This document shows positions 57,984 through 64,000 of a stretch of DNA of 64,000 bases, piece by piece (position 1 is the first letter of the stretch; each line of letters begins with the position of its first letter). The DNA is from Pseudomonas sp. MPC6 (GTDB lineage Bacteria > Pseudomonadota > Gammaproteobacteria > Pseudomonadales > Pseudomonadaceae). A model generated the notes under the pieces. That model saw nothing but the letters and a program-made list of their open reading frames with translations. It made no database searches and had not been told where the DNA came from. The stretch covers positions 6,351,001 to 6,415,000 of the forward strand of contig NZ_CP034783.1 in assembly GCF_006094435.1 (NCBI RefSeq), written 5' to 3'. A program made the position numbers and the translations under genes.

Positions 57984-58889
57984 ATGCCTATTAAGTTAAG
58001 GCAAATCGAGGCATTTAGAACGGTCATGCGCGAGGGAAGCATGGTACGTGCTAGTGCGGCTATGGCCGTAACACAGCCTGCTATCAGCTACATGATTTCT
58101 GGTCTCGAAACTGCTGTTGGATTTCCTCTTTTTAGTAGGCAAGGAGGAAAGCTAAGTGCAACCCCAGAGGCAATTCAGCTGCTAGCCGAGGTCGATCGCC
58201 TCTATCAGGGACTCGAATCCGTAGAGGCAGTAGCCTATAAGATCGCGAATTATGGCAATGCAGAGTTGCGTATCCTCATTACACAAGCGTTGTCTGCTGG
58301 ACGAATTGTAAATGGGATTAGAAAATTTGCAGCATTGCATCCAGGCATCAAAATTGACTTGGACGTTGAACATCGAGCGCTCATTACCCATCGAGTCAAT
58401 TCAGGTCAAGCAGATCTAGGTATACTGTCCATCTCAATAGGTCTTGAAGATCAAAGTTCGACGTTGTTTAGCAGTCCAATTATCTGTGTGGCGTCACCCA
58501 CAGCTCAAATTTCGCAAGCCTCGACTGTTACCGCTGCGCAGCTAGCGGGAGTCCCCCTGGTAGGGCTCAAATCGAATGGGCTCATACGGCCAATGGTCGA
58601 TCAATGGTTCCGTGAGGCTGGAGTGACGCCAACTTATACGATCGAAGTCGGCGGGGCCGGCACGGCTATTGAGTTGGCTAGGGGTGGCCTCGGAGTGACG
58701 TTCGTCAGTAGCTTCAGCTTGATGGAGCGGGCGGACAGCCAGCTTCAATCATTTGAATTGGAAAAATCTCTGAAACTTAAGATTGGGGTGATCACTTCAT
58801 CATCTGTACATCCAAACAGGGCAGCGCATGCGCTAGTTCAATATCTGACGCAAATATATTCGGAAAGTGTGTCGGATGCATGTTTCTGA
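57984..58889 (+). CDS. LysR-family transcription regulator
   Basis: A 301-residue regulator with N-terminal helix-turn-helix (KLRQIEAFRTVMREGSMVRA, then AVTQPAISYMISGLETAVGF) and a standard effector domain. It lies 41 bp before the amidase gene on the same strand and so may head that operon. A gggag site precedes the ATG. Confidence 0.9.
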   Translation: MPIKLRQIEAFRTVMREGSMVRASAAMAVTQPAISYMISGLETAVGFPLFSRQGGKLSATPEAIQLLAEVDRLYQGLESVEAVAYKIANYGNAELRILITQALSAGRIVNGIRKFAALHPGIKIDLDVEHRALITHRVNSGQADLGILSISIGLEDQSSTLFSSPIICVASPTAQISQASTVTAAQLAGVPLVGLKSNGLIRPMVDQWFREAGVTPTYTIEVGGAGTAIELARGGLGVTFVSSFSLMERADSQLQSFELEKSLKLKIGVITSSSVHPNRAAHALVQYLTQIYSESVSDACF

Positions 58890-58930
58890 GGCGCTTGCCT
58901 CATTTGTAAAATAAACAGTGAGGATTAATT

Positions 58931-59746
58931 GTGAAAGTTTCTCTTATTCAAATGAATTCGATACAGGATAAGGCGTTTAATTTGTCCGAGGCAGATCGTC
59001 TTGCGCGAGAAGCGATCGATCGCGACGGGTCACGTCTGGTGGTTTTCCCGGAGCACTTTGATTGGGCTGGCGGTACGCCTGAACAAAAGATTGCAGCTGG
59101 TGAGCCTCGCACTGGTGGGCCGGCATACGAGATGTGCAGAAAGCTTGCGCAGGACTGCAACGTCTACGTTCATACCGGTAGCTTCTACGAGAGCACGCCA
59201 GACGGTAGCCGCGTTTACAACACGTCCGTCATTTTTGATCCCAAAGGCAATGAGTTGGGCCGGTACCGCAAGATCCACCTATTTGATATCGTAACTCCGG
59301 ACGGTATGCGCTATGGCGAGTCCAGCGCTGTAGCGCCAGGTACCGAGGCGACGGTAGTCGATATTGAGGGTCTGAAGTACGGTTTGGCCATTTGCTACGA
59401 TATCCGCTTCCCAGAGCTTTTTCAAAAGCTTGTTGCATTGGGTGCTGACGTTATCGTACTGCCTGCAGCATTCACCCTTCAAACGGGTAAAGACCACTGG
59501 GACGTACTCTGCCGCGCACGGGCTATTGAAACGCAGTGCTACTTCCTCGCTCCGGGTCAAACAGGCCCATTTGAACAGTCGGGTGAGACTCGTTACTCCT
59601 ACGGCCACTCGCTTCTCTGCGATCCTTGGGGGCATATCATCGCCAAGGCGTCCGATGGTGTGGGCTATGTGACAGCAAATATCGAACCTGAGCGCATTGC
59701 AGCCATTCGCATGCAAATTCCACTTGCCTCCCACAAGGTACTTTAA
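58931..59746 (+). CDS. Nitrilase-superfamily carbon-nitrogen hydrolase (amidase)
   Basis: A 271-residue cytoplasmic enzyme starting at a GTG with gagga upstream. The catalytic triad is E41 (VVFPEHFDW), K114 (YRKIHLFD) and C155 (AICYDIRFPE). The sequence is closest to the Nit1/Nit2 branch (omega-amidase, deaminated glutathione amidase), so it probably releases ammonia from a small carboxylic amide. It is followed after 2 bp by an RraA-like gene and then a transporter, which suggests one catabolic operon. Confidence 0.88.
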   Translation: MKVSLIQMNSIQDKAFNLSEADRLAREAIDRDGSRLVVFPEHFDWAGGTPEQKIAAGEPRTGGPAYEMCRKLAQDCNVYVHTGSFYESTPDGSRVYNTSVIFDPKGNELGRYRKIHLFDIVTPDGMRYGESSAVAPGTEATVVDIEGLKYGLAICYDIRFPELFQKLVALGADVIVLPAAFTLQTGKDHWDVLCRARAIETQCYFLAPGQTGPFEQSGETRYSYGHSLLCDPWGHIIAKASDGVGYVTANIEPERIAAIRMQIPLASHKVL

Positions 59747-59748
59747 AA

Positions 59749-60414
59749 ATGAAAAAGTTCCTCATAGGCGATATGCCGGATCCGATCAGCCCTGAGCTGG
59801 AAAAAATCCTTCTTGAGGTCGAGACCGCTACTGTTGGTCATCTTCTTCACTGGGGATTCATGGATGGCGAAATCCAAGCCCTGGGTAATAGTAAGCGCGT
59901 CGTGGGTACGGCGGTAACTTTGGCGCTGCCTGCTCAAGATTCCACTTTGTTGCACTACGTCACCAGCTTGCTCAAGCCCGGCCACATTGTGGTGATTGAT
60001 CGCTTGGGTGATCGTAAGCATGCCTGCTGGGGAGGAGGCGTCACGCAGGCAGCTGTGACTGCTGGGGCAAGCGCCGCAGTCATTGACGGCATGTGTACCG
60101 ACCCGCATGAAATTCAAGAGCATGATTTCCCGGTCTGGAGTCGCGGCGTGTCTCCGATCACAACTCGGATTTACGGACTGGGCGGCAAGTTGAACACGCC
60201 TGTTTCCTGTGGTGGTGTGGCTGTATGCCCAGGTGACATCGTGATCTGCGATGAGAACGGAGTCCTTGTCTTGAGTCCTTCGGAAGTTGATGACGTTATA
60301 CAAACGGCATTCGCTAAACAGGGTCGCGGTGTCGAGAACTGCCGACGGATCAGAGAAGGGGAAAGGCTCGGCGACTTGTCGGGAGCGACAGCGATTGTAG
60401 AAGCAGATGCGTAG
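59749..60414 (+). CDS. RraA-like protein (aldolase/decarboxylase fold), catalytic Arg missing
   Basis: A 221-residue protein of the RraA/4-hydroxy-4-methyl-2-oxoglutarate aldolase fold: ETATVGHLLHWGFM, AQDSTLLHYVTSLLKPGHIV and GASAAVIDGMCTD near 106-118. In the aldolases the corresponding motif is G-x-x-R-D; here the arginine is T117 while D118 stays. It may have another reaction or a regulatory role. It begins 2 bp after the amidase stop, so the two are co-translated. Confidence 0.8.
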   Translation: MKKFLIGDMPDPISPELEKILLEVETATVGHLLHWGFMDGEIQALGNSKRVVGTAVTLALPAQDSTLLHYVTSLLKPGHIVVIDRLGDRKHACWGGGVTQAAVTAGASAAVIDGMCTDPHEIQEHDFPVWSRGVSPITTRIYGLGGKLNTPVSCGGVAVCPGDIVICDENGVLVLSPSEVDDVIQTAFAKQGRGVENCRRIREGERLGDLSGATAIVEADA

Positions 60415-60524
60415 CCGGATTTGATCCACACTTCGAGCCTTGCTATACGGGATTGAAAATAAAAACGAATCAATGCCCTGTACGGTGAATTGCGTACGGC
60501 GCCCTTACTCGATAGAAGAAAATC

Positions 60525-61817
60525 ATGACTAAAACAATATCTACCAGAAAAACCTGGTTCGCCGTTGCCACTTCTGGAAGTGGAAACTTGTTGGAAGTTT
60601 ACGATTTTGCAGTGTATGCATTTTTTGCTACGACCATTGCTAAGTTGTTCTTTCCAAACGTAGATGAAACAACATCCTTGTTGCAGACGTTTGCGGCTTA
60701 CGGCGCTGGCTTCATCGCTAGGCCGCTCGGTAGCTACGTAATTGGTCGCATTGGTGATAGAAGAGGGCGCAAGCCCGCGATGTTGCTGACGATTATTTGC
60801 ATGGCCATCGGCAGTATTGGTATTGGTTTGATTCCGACATATGAGACTATTGGTGTCGGTGCTCCGATACTGTTAGTCATGTTGAGATGCCTTCAAGGCT
60901 TCGCCGCAGGTGGCGAATGGGGCACCTCTGCTTCTTATATAGTAGAGTGGTCTCCAGCAGGTCGAAAAGGATTTTTTGGAAGTTTCCAGAGCGTCAGCTC
61001 TTCTGGAGGGGCGCTGCTGGCATCCCTGGTGGCTTCGGCACTCTTGCTAATCCCTGCTGAAGACCTGTTGGACTGGGGATGGCGAGTACCATTTGTCGCT
61101 GGCGGTCTTGCGATCTTTGCATTCAGTCTGTTCCTGAGGGCTCATGCCGAGGAAACTCCTGAGTACGTTAATAGTAAAACGGAAGTGGTAAATCCAACCG
61201 ACACTAAGCCATATGTACTTGGCTTGCAGGCATTTGGCTTCACCATTTTCTGGACAACGCTGTCCTACCTGGTTTCTGCGTACATGGTAACGTACACGCA
61301 GAATCACGCAGGTCTAACCAGGACTGAAGCACTGATCTCTAGCAACATTGCACTGCTCCTTCAGATCATGCTCATTCCGGTTGCCGGCGCTCTTTCCGAC
61401 CGATTCGGGCGTAAGCCGCTGCTCCTCCTGGGTTGCGTTGGCACAGCTACACTGGCTTACCCGATTCTGAACATGATGTCTGGTGGTGCAACTTTCCATC
61501 AGGTTGTCATGCTGCAGTGTTGCTTGAGCGCACTGTTTGCAATGTACTCAGGCCCTGGGCCAGCTACTATTTGTGAAATTTTCCCGACGCGCCTGCGCAA
61601 CACTTGGATGACCGTGGGATACACGTTGGCAGTATGTTGCTTTGGCGGTTTCGCACCGATGATCTCGACCTGGTTAATTTCTGTAACTAAAGTTGCGGCA
61701 TCCCCGGCGTTCTTGCTCATTCCTGCTGCTGTCGTGTCGGCGTTGGTAATTCTGAAGCTGCCTTCCAGCCGTATCAATGACTTTAAGCCCGCTGCTAGGG
61801 CGGGAGCATCTTACTGA
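60525..61817 (+). CDS. MFS transporter, metabolite:H+ symporter (MHS) type
   Basis: A 430-residue inner-membrane protein with about 12 hydrophobic segments. The MHS hallmarks are near the start (GNLLEVYDFAVYAFFATTIA, FIARPLGSYVIG) with the loop motif GRIGDRRGRKPAM at about 75. FAAGGEWGTSASYIVEWSP lies near 125. The family imports carboxylates, betaines or amino-acid derivatives. It lies 110 bp after the RraA-like gene and probably supplies the substrate of the amidase. Confidence 0.9.
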   Translation: MTKTISTRKTWFAVATSGSGNLLEVYDFAVYAFFATTIAKLFFPNVDETTSLLQTFAAYGAGFIARPLGSYVIGRIGDRRGRKPAMLLTIICMAIGSIGIGLIPTYETIGVGAPILLVMLRCLQGFAAGGEWGTSASYIVEWSPAGRKGFFGSFQSVSSSGGALLASLVASALLLIPAEDLLDWGWRVPFVAGGLAIFAFSLFLRAHAEETPEYVNSKTEVVNPTDTKPYVLGLQAFGFTIFWTTLSYLVSAYMVTYTQNHAGLTRTEALISSNIALLLQIMLIPVAGALSDRFGRKPLLLLGCVGTATLAYPILNMMSGGATFHQVVMLQCCLSALFAMYSGPGPATICEIFPTRLRNTWMTVGYTLAVCCFGGFAPMISTWLISVTKVAASPAFLLIPAAVVSALVILKLPSSRINDFKPAARAGASY

Positions 61818-61977
61818 GCTTCTTAGCTTAGTCGATTCGATATTCTGAGTGATGCTTCCTTAGTTCGAGACAGTCGAGCTCTTCCAACTGAGCGTGACAG
61901 GGATGTTCGCTCAGAATTTCGCCGCCTGGCTCAATATGCGCCTTGGAGCTAAGGGTCATATATCAGGGTTGTACCGA

Positions 61978-62904
61978 CTAGCTTCGGATGAGCAGATGGG
62001 CAGGAACCATATTGAGGATTTCTTTTTTTGCATGGTCGATGAAGGGTTTCAATATCAGGGTTGATGAGTTTCTCTGTGAGATCACGATAGAATAATCATT
62101 TCTAATTACCGGTTCGAAGTTTAGAAATTTAACGCCTGTGCCTGTATACCCACAGGCTGTTAAAGGGTCGATGATTGAAATCCCCACGCCTGCTTCGACT
62201 AGCTGCAGAATTGCTGCAGAAGTCTGCGTTTCGCAGTTTACGTGCCGTTTCACGCCATGAGAAAGCATCAGGGAGTCTATACGCATTCTGGATTCCATAA
62301 GAGGCATCATGGAAATGAAGCGTTCGCCTTCGAAGTGCTCTGGTCGTAAAGTTCTTTTTGTGGCAAGGGCGTGCGTTTTTGGCACTATCGCGACCATTTT
62401 AGCAGATACCAGAGTCTCACTATTACCCGCCTTGGTAGAGCGTGCTGGGAACATGGCGAAGCCTAGGTCGCATTGATCCCGTTGCACCATATCCAGAACT
62501 GTGGGGGAACTATGCATACGCATTGAGACATGGGCCTCGGGATGAGCCAGAGTGAAACTATTAATGGCGCGTGGCAGGAACGAGAGCGCCATATTTGGCG
62601 ATGCTGCTATTTCAAGTCGTCCCATTTTCAAAGATTTGATATTTGTAGCCGCATTAGCGATACGCTCAATGCTCAACAATGATTGCTCAACGTCTTTGAC
62701 GAGGAGAGCCGCTTCAGGGGTTGGTACCAGTCGCCCCTTGGTTCTTGTAAACAGTGTCAGGCTTATCCGTTCCTCAAGATCGGCAATCAGTCTCGTGACC
62801 ACTGGTTGGGTCACTTCAAGCATTTCTGCAGCACCGGTAACCGATTTTCGCACCATGATCGCCCGGAACGCTTCTAGGTGACGAAGGGTGATCCTGTTCT
62901 CCAT
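61978..62904 (-). CDS. LysR-family transcription regulator
   Basis: A 308-residue regulator with the usual N-terminal helix-turn-helix (TLRHLEAFRAIMVRKSVTGA, then LEVTQPVVTRLIADLEERIS). It is divergent from the ABC substrate-binding gene (about 600 bp away) and convergent with the transporter. The third LysR gene within 10 kb. Confidence 0.9.
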   Translation of the reverse strand: MENRITLRHLEAFRAIMVRKSVTGAAEMLEVTQPVVTRLIADLEERISLTLFTRTKGRLVPTPEAALLVKDVEQSLLSIERIANAATNIKSLKMGRLEIAASPNMALSFLPRAINSFTLAHPEAHVSMRMHSSPTVLDMVQRDQCDLGFAMFPARSTKAGNSETLVSAKMVAIVPKTHALATKRTLRPEHFEGERFISMMPLMESRMRIDSLMLSHGVKRHVNCETQTSAAILQLVEAGVGISIIDPLTACGYTGTGVKFLNFEPVIRNDYSIVISQRNSSTLILKPFIDHAKKEILNMVPAHLLIRS

Positions 62905-63508
62905 AGCTCTCCACCCGTCAATAGCATAAAGACATGATCTTTTTAGCTTACGGTAGCGTCATCTACTAATCAAAAGCTTTTCGACGCGCTGGTGAAGAAA
63001 CAGTCCGATCTATTCTAAAGAGATATCGTTAACGATGTGTGGTTCGTGAATCTGCCTGCCGAGGCTATTTTCACCACGTGGCTACTGAGTGAATTTTCTC
63101 CTCATGAAATTCATTGAGGTGCGCGGTGTAAGGTTAATTATCGCAATTGAGTCGCATCCGTATCCATAGTCATTTCGAGTGACTATCGGAATGTTACGGA
63201 AGGTAGCGGACGTGAGTACGACGTTTCATTTTGAAGCGTTCCATAGCCAAGCACGCCCGACGGTAGCGCACTAGAAGGGAAAGGTTTCTGTCTTCTATAG
63301 GGAAAAGACATTGAACAATGTTTTCTTTGCTATGGGTAAGATGAAATCAAATAATAAAATCCATATAAATCAATGAGATATAATAGATTGGCCCGCCCAT
63401 TGCTAAAAAACATACACTTTAGGGGATCCACACTACGTCCCTCCTCCCAGCCAAGCTGAACGAACTGACTGGTTGATATCAGCACCTTTATTTCCGGAGT
63501 CGTGAAAA
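62905..63508. other. Intergenic region between LysR and the ABC-binding-protein gene
   Basis: About 600 bp, AT-rich, with no supported gene. It should contain the divergent promoters and LysR sites. A -10-like TATAAT stands near 63378-63383 on the plus strand, but I could not match a -35 box with confidence. Confidence 0.45.
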
Positions 63509-64000
63509 ATGAAAGCATTAGGTTTGACCCTCCGAACGAGCGCCGTTACCGCGTTAATAACGTTGTCAGGGGTCAGCCCTTGGGCATTGGCTCAAGATAG
63601 CGCACGCGCAACGATCTCAGTCAGTCCAGGCATTGCTGATATCACCAGTCTCGACCCGCACCGTGCCTCGCTGATCGGTGATAAAGGTATCGTCGCCGAG
63701 ATTTTCAATGCACTGGTGCGGTTCCCTCCAGGCAGTTCAGATCCCGCTGCGTTGGAGGCTGATCTCGCGGAGCGCTGGGAGTCCTCTGATGACAAGAAGA
63801 TTTGGACTTTCTTTCTCCGCAAGGGGGTGATGTTCCATGGCGGTTATGGCGAGCTCAAGGCTGCCGATGTGGTTTACTCCCTGCAAAAGGCAGCCGACCC
63901 GAAACGCTCCAGCTTTTCAGCGAACTTCACTGCCCTTGAAAAAGTTGAAGCTCTGGATGACTACACGGTCAAGGTAACACTTGAATATCCAGATACCGCA
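63509..64000 (+). CDS. ABC-transporter substrate-binding protein, family 5 (start only)
   Basis: The first 164 residues of a periplasmic solute-binding protein; the gene runs off the window. The signal peptide is MKALGLTLRTSAVTALITLS ending at an Ala-x-Ala site (ALAQD). Next come SBP_bac_5 hallmarks: DITSLDPHRAS, VAEIFNALVRFPPG, DLAERWESSDDKKIWTFFLR and FHGGYGELKAADVVYSLQKA. The family binds peptides, opines, nickel chelates or similar compounds. A ggag site precedes the ATG. It probably opens an ABC importer operon in the catabolic region. Confidence 0.85.
   Translation, partial: MKALGLTLRTSAVTALITLSGVSPWALAQDSARATISVSPGIADITSLDPHRASLIGDKGIVAEIFNALVRFPPGSSDPAALEADLAERWESSDDKKIWTFFLRKGVMFHGGYGELKAADVVYSLQKAADPKRSSFSANFTALEKVEALDDYTVKVTLEYPDTA

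Overview
This window is chromosomal DNA of a fluorescens-group Pseudomonas. The first 21.7 kb carry a conserved Pseudomonas housekeeping order: surA-pdxA-rsmA-apaG-apaH-glpE, prkA-yeaH-spoVR, cca, folK/folB, plsY, tsaD, rpsU-dnaG-rpoD. It is GC-rich and tightly packed, and REP-type inverted repeats and long antisense open frames from GC-rich third positions fit the genus.

Housekeeping block (1-21.7 kb). The surA-apaH genes overlap end to start and look like one transcription unit (outer-membrane protein folding, vitamin B6, rRNA dimethylation, Ap4A breakdown). prkA-yeaH-spoVR is the stationary-phase kinase module, with a candidate RpoS-type -10 element upstream. rpsU, dnaG and rpoD are the macromolecular-synthesis genes; the small yqeY-type gene I recall between rpsU and dnaG in some pseudomonads is absent. 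A 1248-residue membrane GGDEF-EAL protein closes the block.

Mobile island (from about 21.79 kb). A tRNA(CAU) gene is cut in its T-loop at 21790/21791. A second, intact tRNA(CAU) gene follows 65 bp later, then a five-gene run in which every start overlaps the previous stop. It encodes a tyrosine recombinase, a very large recombinase-like protein with a cysteine motif, a small coiled-coil protein, a second small basic protein and a RecD2-like helicase. The first three match, from memory, the gamma-mobile-trio (GmtY, GmtZ, GmtX) of gammaproteobacterial defence islands. The remaining two genes may extend that core.

Cargo (30-50.6 kb). It contains an orphan gene paired with a histidine phosphatase, a 1634-residue single-chain type ISP-like restriction-modification enzyme, a DUF3800 protein with a partner, several small two-gene units, an antitoxin without its toxin, an SH3 protein with a frameshifted tail, phage-like relics and an AraC-family regulator. 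Duplicated scars show repeated gene gain and loss: two 210-bp direct repeats, two loci sharing one gene start, and a solo IS21 end.

Right side (50.6-64 kb). A complete IS21-family element is followed by a lower-GC catabolic region. This holds three LysR regulators, a TauD-type dioxygenase, an OprD-type porin, a nitrilase-family amidase, an RraA-like protein without the usual catalytic arginine, an MHS-type transporter and the start of an ABC substrate-binding protein. Together they look like a pathway that takes up and hydrolyses an unidentified small nitrogen-containing organic acid or amide. I found no right-hand copy of the interrupted tRNA, so the island end is unresolved or lies outside the window.
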